Of a stretch of 5,281 nucleotides of DNA, positions 1 to 5,281 are shown piece after piece. Under the pieces are notes generated by a model. The model did not search any database. It was not told the DNA's origin and saw only the letters and a list, made by a program, of their open reading frames with translations. A program made the translations under genes and the position numbers. Numbering within the stretch: position 1 is the first letter of the stretch; every line of letters starts with the position of its first letter. The DNA comes from an uncultured Clostridia bacterium (GTDB lineage Bacteria; Bacillota; Clostridia; TANB77; CAG-508), in NCBI GenBank assembly GCA_934167735.1, contig CAKPLV010000076.1, positions 1-5,281 on the forward strand. The letters are read 5' to 3'.

Positions 1-448
1 AAATAATGTTGATGAAAATTTAGGTGATGCAACATTAGTTTCTAATAATGAAATACAAAAAGAAACACCATCAACAGAAAATACAGTTGAAAAAGAAGAA
101 GACAGTTATTTTAAAGAATCAAAATTATCAAGAGATACAATGTATTCTCAAACACTTGAAACATATAAATCAATGTTAAATAATAATAATGTTTCAGAAG
201 AACAAAAAGCGATTATTACACAAGAAATAACCAAACTTAATAAAGAAAAAAATGCAATAATGATATGTGAAAATTTAATATCAACAAAAGGATTTGAAAA
301 TTGTGTAATATTTGTAAATGTTGAAAGTGTAAGTGTTATAATAAAATCTGATGAATTAAAAGCAGAAGAAATTGCACAAATACAAAATATTATTTCAAGA
401 GAAATTGGGGCAAAAGTTGAGAATATACACATAATGAAAAGAAAGTAA
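1..448 (+). CDS. spoIIIAH: Stage III sporulation protein AH (SpoIIIAH), C-terminal part, 5' end outside window
   Basis: The reading frame is open from base 2 to the TAA at 446-448 and gives 148 visible residues. An internal ATG at 140 is not the start, because the conserved region begins upstream of it, with the SYFKESKLSRDT stretch at about bases 98-139. Further family hallmarks follow: a helical segment with NNNNVSEEQKA, then a compact alpha/beta domain with ENLISTKGFENCVIF, a short VSVIIKSDEL strand and AQIQNIISREIGAKVENI. Known of the family: SpoIIIAH is a mother-cell membrane protein with a ring-building (YscJ/FliF-like) domain that binds forespore SpoIIQ across the intermembrane space to form the feeding channel needed for late forespore gene expression. 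The first visible residues are an acidic, Ser/Thr/Asn-rich linker, as expected between the N-terminal membrane anchor (outside the window) and the domain. It is normally the last gene of the spoIIIA operon, which would lie to the left. Confidence 0.93.
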   Translation, partial: NNVDENLGDATLVSNNEIQKETPSTENTVEKEEDSYFKESKLSRDTMYSQTLETYKSMLNNNNVSEEQKAIITQEITKLNKEKNAIMICENLISTKGFENCVIFVNVESVSVIIKSDELKAEEIAQIQNIISREIGAKVENIHIMKRK

Positions 449-454
449 AACAAC

Positions 455-483
455 TTGATTTTTTTAAATAGTTGTGATATTCT
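455..483 (+). promoter_or_regulatory. Candidate sigma-A promoter for the rubrerythrin operon
   Basis: TTGATT (455-460) and TATTCT (478-483) are separated by exactly 17 bases, and a TG one base before the -10 (475-476) makes it an extended -10. Each hexamer matches 4 of 6 consensus bases. Transcription would start near 490, leaving a leader of roughly 28 bases before the ATG at 518. In such AT-rich DNA a match of this quality can arise by chance, so this is a plausible rather than secure call. I see no clear PerR box, although PerR often controls rubrerythrin in clostridia. Confidence 0.4.
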
Positions 484-503
484 AACTTTGTAAAAAATTT
501 TTA

Positions 504-510
504 AGGAGGA
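504..510 (+). promoter_or_regulatory. Shine-Dalgarno site of rubrerythrin
   Basis: AGGAGGA lies 7 bases before the ATG at 518. It is a near-perfect match to the 16S 3' end and fixes the start codon. Confidence 0.85.
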
Positions 511-517
511 AATTAAA

Positions 518-1057
518 ATGGAATTAAAGGGTTCAAAAACAGAAGCTAATTTAATGGCTGCATTTGCTGGTGAATCACAAGCAAGAAATAAATACACATA
601 TTTTGCAAGCAAAGCAAAAAAGGAAGGATATGAGCAAATTGCTGCAATATTTTTAGAAACAGCAGACAATGAAAAAGAACATGCAAAAATGTGGTTCAAA
701 TTATTAAATGGTGGAGATATTGGTACAACAGAAGAAAACTTACAGGCAGCAGCAGATGGAGAAAATTACGAATGGACAGACATGTATGCAGAATTCGCAA
801 AAACAGCTAAAGAAGAAGGATTTGATCGTATTGCATACTTATTTGAAGAAGTAGGAAAAATAGAAAAAGAACATGAAGAAAGATATTTAAAACTATTAGA
901 AAATGTTAAAGAGGGAAAAGTATTCAAAGCTGGAGAAGTTAAAATATGGAAATGTAGAAATTGTGGACATATAGTAATTGGTACATCAGCACCAGAAGTT
1001 TGCCCAGTATGTGCACATCCAAAAGCATATTTTGAAATCAAAGCAGAAAACTATTAA
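518..1057 (+). CDS. rbr: Rubrerythrin (peroxide reductase)
   Basis: This 179-residue protein is a complete classical rubrerythrin. It reduces hydrogen peroxide to water in the cytoplasm, taking electrons from a rubredoxin-type donor, and protects anaerobes from oxidative stress. Residues 1 to about 135 form the ferritin-like four-helix bundle. The probable di-iron ligands are visible: E19 in AGESQAR, E52 and H55 in NEKEH, E82 and E85 in GENYEW, and E116 and H119 in IEKEH. The C-terminal rubredoxin domain (about 142-179) holds the Fe(Cys)4 pairs C146/C149 (CRNCG) and C162/C165 (CPVC). Length and domain order (ferritin-like, then rubredoxin) are those of the canonical Desulfovibrio-type enzyme rather than the reversed form. 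The start is set by AGGAGGA at 504-510. The next gene begins 33 bases after the stop with no hairpin between, so the two are probably co-transcribed. Confidence 0.96.
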   Translation: MELKGSKTEANLMAAFAGESQARNKYTYFASKAKKEGYEQIAAIFLETADNEKEHAKMWFKLLNGGDIGTTEENLQAAADGENYEWTDMYAEFAKTAKEEGFDRIAYLFEEVGKIEKEHEERYLKLLENVKEGKVFKAGEVKIWKCRNCGHIVIGTSAPEVCPVCAHPKAYFEIKAENY

Positions 1058-1077
1058 TATTTCACTCAAAAGAAAAA

Positions 1078-1083
1078 GAGAGG
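1078..1083 (+). promoter_or_regulatory. Shine-Dalgarno site that selects ATG 1091 over TTG 1088
   Basis: GAGAGG ends 7 bases before ATG 1091 but only 4 bases before the in-frame TTG at 1088. The normal spacing favours the ATG, which also gives the expected MKKLKQK amino terminus. Confidence 0.65.
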
Positions 1084-1090
1084 AAAATTG

Positions 1091-1603
1091 ATGAAAAAAT
1101 TAAAGCAAAAAAATATAATAATTATTATAGCAATTATTTTAGTAATAGCAATAATTGTAGGATGTATTTTCTTAGCAAAAAAATTAAATAAAAAAGAAGA
1201 AAAAGTTGAAGAAAAAAACGAAATCCAAGTTGCAAACTATCAAACAGAAATAGATATGACAAACTTAGAAAATTGTAAAATAAGAGAAGATGGAATGAAA
1301 GTTAATACATCAAGTAAAATAGCCAAAGGAATAGAATTTAATGATGTTTTCCTAAAAGACATAACAATAGAATCATCAGGAGATATGGCTGTATTTAATG
1401 CTTCAGTTGAAAATAATTTAGATAAAGATATAGAAAATTATATTATATTTATAACATTTCTAAATAGCAAAGGAGAAGAAATAGATACAGTAGAAACAAT
1501 GTTTCCAGACATTCCAAATGGTGAAACAGGTTTCATAACAGCAAGTACACCAAAAGATATAGCAACAGCAGACTCAATAAAAATAGACAGACAAAAAATC
1601 TAA
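1091..1603 (+). CDS. Membrane-anchored or lipoprotein-like protein with FxLYD-like domain, function unknown
   Basis: A 170-residue protein. Residues 1-8 are basic and 9-29 form one strongly hydrophobic segment rich in Ile, followed by KKLNKK and an acidic/basic linker to about residue 45, so the rest should lie outside the membrane. IVGC at 22-25 fits a loose lipobox, but the hydrophobic run continues past C25 (IFLA), so an uncleaved transmembrane anchor is equally likely. Residues about 80-168 look like a beta-sandwich of the FxLYD type found in Firmicutes surface proteins: a GIEFNDVFLKDITIE strand, AVFNASVENNLDKDIENYIIFITFLNSKGEEID, then a PNGETGFIT turn typical of these domains. That assignment rests on pattern and not on a search. 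Its role is not known. It follows rubrerythrin closely and is the last gene before a terminator, so it is probably made together with rubrerythrin. No catalytic motif is visible. Confidence 0.82.
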   Translation: MKKLKQKNIIIIIAIILVIAIIVGCIFLAKKLNKKEEKVEEKNEIQVANYQTEIDMTNLENCKIREDGMKVNTSSKIAKGIEFNDVFLKDITIESSGDMAVFNASVENNLDKDIENYIIFITFLNSKGEEIDTVETMFPDIPNGETGFITASTPKDIATADSIKIDRQKI

Positions 1604-1604
1604 T

Positions 1605-1631
1605 AAGAGGGACTTTTTATAAGTCCCTTTT
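1605..1631. terminator. Bidirectional intrinsic terminator between convergent genes
   Basis: GGGACTT (1609-1615) pairs with AAGTCCC (1621-1627) around a 5-base loop. The stem extends outward with A-T and one G-T pair to about 11 pairs (1605-1615 with 1621-1631). T-rich flanks follow on both strands: TTTT at 1628-1631 on the + strand, and TCTTATT after the CCC on the - strand. It ends the rubrerythrin/FxLYD operon and also serves the convergent germination gene, whose TAA stop (1630-1632) overlaps the foot of the stem. Confidence 0.88.
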
Positions 1632-3237
1632 ATGTTCTCCATTTCATACTAATATCTGATTGAGCTTTTTTCTTTTTGGGAGAAATAAAACTTGCTCTAT
1701 ATTCTTGTTTCCAAATAGGTGGAATAAAAAATCCATTACCTTTTGTGTTATATGAAGGAGTTATAGGTGTAGTGTAAGGAACACCAAAAGACTTCATACT
1801 ACACAATAAGCTTACATATATAAATAGACCTGCACCTATACCAAGAAAACCTGTAGTAACACCTAATAAAATAAAGAAAAATCTAAAAATTCTCAAATGA
1901 AATCCAAATGCAAAATCAGGAATAGTAAAAGAAGAAATACCTGTAATTGCAACTATAATAATTAATATAGGACTTACAATACCAGCATTTACAGCAGCAT
2001 CACCTAAAATCAAAGCACCAACAATCCCAATTGTTGAAGCAATAGTTGAAGGAACACGTAAACCAGCTTCTCTTATAAGTTCAAATGAAAATTCCATCAG
2101 AAGAATTTCAAAAATTATTGGAAAAGGTACATTTTCACGAGCAGACAAAACAGAAAATAACAATTCTGTAGGTAATATTTCCTGATGGAAACTTGTTATT
2201 GCTATATAAACTCCTGGGAGTAAAAGAGTCATTATTGCAGCAACAATTCTAATGCCTCTTAAAAAATTTGAAAACAAAGGTCTTAAATTGGTATCTTCAG
2301 GAGAGAACAAGAAATCCTCTATTGTAGCAGGCATTATTAATGCATATGGATTACCTGCAATAATTACAACAACACGACCTTGCAACATATATTTAGTACA
2401 TTTATCAGGTCTTTCTGTTGAAATAATTTGAGGAATACCAAAATTATCATCTTCTTCAATTAATTGTTCCAATTGACCAGAAGATAATACAGAATCAACA
2501 TCTAAATTACTTATACGATATTTTACCTCTGCCACAAGATCACCATTTGCAATATTACCCATATAGCAAATACCACATTTGGTTTTGCTGATTTTACCAA
2601 CTGAAATTGTTTCAATAATTAAATTTTCATTATTTATAATACGTCTAACTAATGAAGTATTTGTTCTAAAATTTTCAGTAAAAGCTTCTTGAGGACCTTT
2701 AATAACAGACTCATTTTCAGGAACAGATACACTTCTTGTTGAATATTTCTTAACATCAACATCATAAGCAATATTTAAAGTATCAATAAAAACTAAACAA
2801 TTTCCCATATTTATACCTGAAAAAACATCAGAAAAAGATGTAGCTGTACTAATACTATTTTGAGGCATCAAAGTATTATATACATAATCTGATAAATTAT
2901 TATTATAATTATTGCCATATCTATGTTTTTTTACCATCAATGGATTTAAAATAAAATTATTAATTGAATCAGAATCAACTAATCCATCAATATAAATCAA
3001 AAAACATTTGAAAGTTCTGTTTAATACAAATAAATTAAATTCTCTGATTATAATATCATCACAAATTAATGAATTGTATTTAGATTTTAAGTAATTCAAA
3101 TTATCAGCAATATTATGATAAACATCAGGAATATTTTCAGAAATATTAGGCAAATTAGTATTAAAATTATTAGAAATAGAGAAATTATAATTTCCATTAT
3201 TATTTTTAAAACTATTAAAAAAATCTTTTATATCCAT
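1630..3237 (-). CDS. GerA-family spore germination protein (A subunit / SpoVAF type), solitary
   Basis: A 535-residue member of the GerA family, whose proteins sit in the spore inner membrane; A subunits form the oligomeric channel-like part of germinant receptors. The soluble N-terminal region (about 40-310) carries the family signature VIKGPQEAFTENFRTNTSL (178-196), followed by RRI, and later VVVIIAGNPYALIMPATIEDF. The membrane part includes LRGIRIVAAIMTLLLPGVYIA (about 326-346), FPIIFEILLMEFSFELIREAGLRVP (about 372-396), then hydrophobic segments near 398-412, 418-437 and 450-479. A basic tail (KKKK at 521-524) is probably cytoplasmic. Residues 1-50 contain 15 Asn, and another Asn cluster lies at 109-114, an unusually Asn-rich start for the family. 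No B (transporter-like) or C (lipoprotein) subunit gene follows, because the next gene downstream is convergent. The alternative is a SpoVAF-like accessory protein; sequence reading alone does not separate these. ATG 3237 is the only good start: an in-frame stop lies 12 codons upstream, yet no clear Shine-Dalgarno site precedes it. Confidence 0.93.
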   Translation of the reverse strand: MDIKDFFNSFKNNNGNYNFSISNNFNTNLPNISENIPDVYHNIADNLNYLKSKYNSLICDDIIIREFNLFVLNRTFKCFLIYIDGLVDSDSINNFILNPLMVKKHRYGNNYNNNLSDYVYNTLMPQNSISTATSFSDVFSGINMGNCLVFIDTLNIAYDVDVKKYSTRSVSVPENESVIKGPQEAFTENFRTNTSLVRRIINNENLIIETISVGKISKTKCGICYMGNIANGDLVAEVKYRISNLDVDSVLSSGQLEQLIEEDDNFGIPQIISTERPDKCTKYMLQGRVVVIIAGNPYALIMPATIEDFLFSPEDTNLRPLFSNFLRGIRIVAAIMTLLLPGVYIAITSFHQEILPTELLFSVLSARENVPFPIIFEILLMEFSFELIREAGLRVPSTIASTIGIVGALILGDAAVNAGIVSPILIIIVAITGISSFTIPDFAFGFHLRIFRFFFILLGVTTGFLGIGAGLFIYVSLLCSMKSFGVPYTTPITPSYNTKGNGFFIPPIWKQEYRASFISPKKKKAQSDISMKWRT

Positions 3238-3289
3238 AACAATAATATTAGCAAAAAAATGAAAAATATTCTAAAAAAATTTCAATAAA

Positions 3290-3316
3290 CTAGCACTCTA
3301 CTATTGACATTGCTAA
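3290..3316 (+). promoter_or_regulatory. Degenerate CIRCE operator (HrcA site) overlapping the clpB -35 box
   Basis: The known CIRCE consensus is TTAGCACTC, nine bases, GAGTGCTAA. Here CTAGCACTC (3290-3298; 8 of 9) is followed by exactly nine bases and CATTGCTAA (3308-3316; 7 of 9). The spacing is right and the TAGCA/TGCTA core is intact. The -35 hexamer (3304-3309) lies inside it, so bound HrcA would block RNA polymerase. HrcA repression, relieved by heat shock, is a known mode of control for chaperone genes. No CtsR repeat (GGTCAAA type) was seen. Confidence 0.72.
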
Positions 3317-3331
3317 AATATATGTTATAAT
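3304..3331 (+). promoter_or_regulatory. Strong sigma-A promoter of clpB
   Basis: Perfect TTGACA (3304-3309) and perfect TATAAT (3326-3331) are separated by 16 bases, with an extended -10 TG at 3323-3324. Transcription should start near 3338, giving a leader of about 76 bases. A promoter this close to consensus would be very active unless repressed, which fits the operator lying over it. Confidence 0.88.
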
Positions 3332-3351
3332 AATAAATGTAAATAAGAAAA

Positions 3352-3383
3352 AGAGGCACATTCTATATCAAGACTGTGCTTTT
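3352..3383 (+). other. Stem-loop in the clpB 5' leader
   Basis: AGAGGCACA (3352-3360) can pair with TGTGCTTTT (3375-3383) through nine pairs, two of them G-T, around a 14-base loop. It lies wholly between the predicted transcription start and the ribosome binding site. It resembles a weak intrinsic terminator, because the T run forms the outer stem, so it may act as an attenuator, an mRNA stabiliser or nothing at all. The palindrome AACATATGTT (3384-3393) follows directly. Confidence 0.45.
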
Positions 3384-3398
3384 AACATATGTTCATAA

Positions 3399-3405
3399 AG
3401 GAGGG
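3399..3405 (+). promoter_or_regulatory. Shine-Dalgarno site of clpB
   Basis: AGGAGGG, within AAAGGAGGGTGAT, lies 8 bases before the ATG at 3414. It is nearly the full complement of the 16S 3' end, predicts strong translation and fixes the start. Confidence 0.9.
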
Positions 3406-3413
3406 TGATTATT

Positions 3414-5281
3414 ATGAATATACAAAAATTTACTCAAAAATCATTAGAAGCAATACAAAATGCTCAAACATTAGCAACAGAATATCAAAATGCACAAGTA
3501 GAACAAGAACATTTGGTACTAGCATTATTAGAACAAGAAAATAGCTTAATAAAAGAACTTATAAAGAAAATTGGAGCAGAAGAAAAATTAGAACAAAGTC
3601 TTCAAGAAGAAATTGCAAACAAACCTAAAATTTCAGGAAGTGCAACAGTAAATAACAATATATATGTATCACAAGATGTTAATACAGTATTAGCAAATGC
3701 TGAAAATATCGCTAAAAAAATGAAAGATGAATATGTATCTGTAGAACATATGATGATTGCAATTTTTGATAATCCAAATGAAAAAATAAAAGAAATGTTT
3801 AGAAGATATGGATTAACAAAAAATGAATTTTTAAAAGCATTATCAGAAGTAAGAGGTAATACAAGAGTTACAACAGATAATCCTGAAGACACATATGATG
3901 TGTTAAAAAAATATGGTCAAAATTTAACAGAACTTGCAAAAGAGCAAAAATTAGATCCTGTAATAGGAAGAGATTCAGAAATAAGAAATGTTATTAGAAT
4001 TTTATCAAGAAAAACAAAAAATAACCCATGTTTAATAGGTGAACCAGGTGTTGGTAAAACAGCAATAGCAGAAGGATTAGCTCTTAGAATTGTAAGAGGA
4101 GATGTTCCAGAAGGTCTAAAAGATTGTACAATATTTTCACTAGATATGGGAGCATTAGTTGCAGGTGCAAAATATAGAGGAGAATTTGAGGAAAGACTAA
4201 AAGCTGTATTACAAGAAATCAAGAAAAGTGAAGGAAGAATAATATTATTTATAGATGAAATTCACACAATAGTTGGTGCAGGAAAAACAGATGGTGCAAT
4301 GGATGCTGGAAACTTATTAAAACCAATGCTTGCAAGAGGAGAATTACACTGTATAGGTGCAACAACATTAAATGAATATAGACAATATATAGAAAAAGAT
4401 AAAGCACTAGAAAGACGTTTCCAACCAGTTATGGTAGATGAGCCATCTGTAGAAGACACAATATCAATATTAAGAGGTCTAAAAGAAAGATATGAAGTAT
4501 ATCATGGGGTTAAAATTTCAGATAATGCATTAATAACAGCAGCAACATTATCACACAGATATATATCAGATAGATTTTTGCCAGATAAAGCAATAGACTT
4601 AATAGATGAAGCATGTGCAATGATAAAAACTGAAATGGAATCAATGCCAACAGAACTTGATGAAATTGCAAGAAAAATAATGCAATTAGAAATAGAAGAA
4701 ACAGCATTAAGTAAAGAAAATGATGAAATATCAAAAAATCGTTTATCAGATATTCAAAAAGAAAAATCAGAATTAAAAACTAAATTTGATGCTATGAAAG
4801 CAAAATGGGAAAATGAAAAAACAGCAATAAGTAAAGTTCAAAAACTTCGTGAAGAAATAGAATCAACAAATGCTCAAATAGAGCAAGCAGAAAGAAATTA
4901 TGACTTAAATAAAGTTGCAGAATTAAGATATGGTAAATTGCCAGAACTCCAAAAAAAATTACAAGAAGAAGAGGAAATATCAGAAAAGAGCAAAGAAGAT
5001 GGGTTACTAAGAAATAAAGTAACAGAAGAAGAAATTACAAAAATAATTTCAAGATGGACTGGAATACCTGTATCAAAATTAATGGAAGGTGAAAGAGAAA
5101 AAATACTACATTTACCAGACATTCTTCATAAAAGAGTTATTGGACAAGATGAAGCAGTTGAAAAAGTATCAGAAGCAATTATGCGTTCAAGAGCAGGTAT
5201 AAGTGACCCACGTAAACCAATTGGTTCATTTATGTTCTTAGGTCCAACAGGTGTTGGTAAAACAGAACTTGCGAAATCACT
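3414..5281 (+). CDS. clpB: ATP-dependent chaperone ClpB (disaggregase), 3' end outside window
   Basis: The frame is open from ATG 3414 to the right edge: 622 codons of a protein usually about 860 long. ClpB is a cytoplasmic hexameric AAA+ machine that, with DnaK/DnaJ/GrpE, threads aggregated proteins through its pore to rescue them. Residues 1 to about 145 are the double Clp N-domain (starting MNIQKFTQKSLEAIQNAQ). The first AAA+ module has Walker A GEPGVGKT (209-216), pore-loop Y254 in GAKYRGEFEER, Walker B D281/E282 in FIDEIH, and arginine fingers R334/R335 in ALERRF. The long coiled-coil middle domain (about 405-530, including Y506 in ELRYGKLPEL) distinguishes ClpB from ClpC and ClpA. RWTGIPVSKLM (547-557) leads into the second module, whose Walker A GPTGVGKT is at 610-617. 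These positions run a steady three residues ahead of E. coli ClpB, so no domain is shortened. The gene has its own promoter, an HrcA-like operator and a strong Shine-Dalgarno site. Confidence 0.97.
   Translation, partial: MNIQKFTQKSLEAIQNAQTLATEYQNAQVEQEHLVLALLEQENSLIKELIKKIGAEEKLEQSLQEEIANKPKISGSATVNNNIYVSQDVNTVLANAENIAKKMKDEYVSVEHMMIAIFDNPNEKIKEMFRRYGLTKNEFLKALSEVRGNTRVTTDNPEDTYDVLKKYGQNLTELAKEQKLDPVIGRDSEIRNVIRILSRKTKNNPCLIGEPGVGKTAIAEGLALRIVRGDVPEGLKDCTIFSLDMGALVAGAKYRGEFEERLKAVLQEIKKSEGRIILFIDEIHTIVGAGKTDGAMDAGNLLKPMLARGELHCIGATTLNEYRQYIEKDKALERRFQPVMVDEPSVEDTISILRGLKERYEVYHGVKISDNALITAATLSHRYISDRFLPDKAIDLIDEACAMIKTEMESMPTELDEIARKIMQLEIEETALSKENDEISKNRLSDIQKEKSELKTKFDAMKAKWENEKTAISKVQKLREEIESTNAQIEQAERNYDLNKVAELRYGKLPELQKKLQEEEEISEKSKEDGLLRNKVTEEEITKIISRWTGIPVSKLMEGEREKILHLPDILHKRVIGQDEAVEKVSEAIMRSRAGISDPRKPIGSFMFLGPTGVGKTELAKS

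Noticed and set aside
140..448. ATG at 140 as the start of a separate 102-residue protein
   Set aside because: The same frame is open to the left edge, and the conserved SpoIIIAH segment just before base 140 is in frame, so 140 is an internal Met.
450..475. Intrinsic terminator after spoIIIAH
   Set aside because: The stem is only six weak pairs with a 14-base loop, and the T run is in the loop rather than after the stem.
148..1041. Minus-strand open frames at 148-699 and 766-1041
   Set aside because: They are antisense to spoIIIAH and rubrerythrin, both securely recognised. Their translations are Ser/Phe/Ile-rich, as expected of the complement of AT-rich coding sequence.
1088..1090. TTG at 1088 as start of the FxLYD-like gene
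   Set aside because: Its spacing to GAGAGG is only 4 bases, while the adjacent ATG at 1091 has a normal 7-base spacing.
3243..3272. Sigma-G-like promoter for the germination gene: AGAATA, 17 bases, AATATTA on the - strand
   Set aside because: The match to GnATA / CATnnTA is fair, but transcription would start at or inside ATG 3237 with no leader. Chance matches are common in this AT-rich DNA. A second weak match, TGAAAT-17-CATTTTT ending at 3255, has a poor -10.
3315..3343. Divergent sigma-A-like promoter on the - strand, TTTACA (3343-3338) and TATTTT (3320-3315), for the germination gene
   Set aside because: The spacing is 17 bases but the -10 is weak. A sporulation gene is expected to use a forespore sigma factor, and the same bases are better explained as the clpB promoter.
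3602..5122. Several open frames of 65-101 codons on the - strand between 3602 and 5122
   Set aside because: They lie wholly antisense to clpB, whose + strand frame is continuous with every conserved ClpB motif. None has a family pattern of its own.
1..5281. Mobile element, CRISPR array, tRNA/rRNA or a new defence system
   Set aside because: No terminal inverted repeats, transposase or integrase motifs, spaced direct repeats or cloverleaf-like sequence were seen. All long genes but one belong to well-known families.

Overview
This window looks like chromosome from a very AT-rich, endospore-forming, anaerobic member of the Clostridia. Reasons: a SpoIIIAH sporulation-channel protein and a GerA-family spore germination protein lie within 3 kb of each other, there is a rubrerythrin (typical of anaerobes), codon choice is dominated by AGA, ATA, TTA and AAA, and most genes have strong Firmicutes-type Shine-Dalgarno sites. 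I cannot name the genus.

Layout. (1) Bases 1-448, +: the C-terminal 148 residues of SpoIIIAH, cut by the left edge. (2) 518-1057, +: rubrerythrin, with a candidate promoter in the 69-base gap before it. (3) 1091-1603, +: a 170-residue membrane-anchored or lipoprotein-like protein with an FxLYD-like C-terminal domain, 33 bases after rubrerythrin and probably in the same operon. (4) About 1605-1631: a strong bidirectional terminator. (5) 1630-3237, -: a GerA/SpoVAF-type spore germinant receptor A subunit, convergent on the previous gene and without B or C subunit genes behind it. (6) 3238-3413: a 176-base divergent control region holding a near-consensus sigma-A promoter, a degenerate CIRCE (HrcA) operator over its -35 box, a leader hairpin and a very strong ribosome binding site. 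(7) 3414-5281, +: clpB, the disaggregase, cut by the right edge inside its second AAA+ module.

Together the genes belong to sporulation and germination (spoIIIAH, gerA-like) and to stress defence (rubrerythrin against peroxide, ClpB against aggregated protein). The window is mostly conserved core genome. I see no mobile element, CRISPR array, tRNA, rRNA or clear new system. The parts most worth a second look are the clpB control region, the solitary GerA-type subunit with its Asn-rich N-terminus and no visible Shine-Dalgarno site, and the uncharacterised FxLYD-like protein behind rubrerythrin. No stretch over 300 bases is without a gene.
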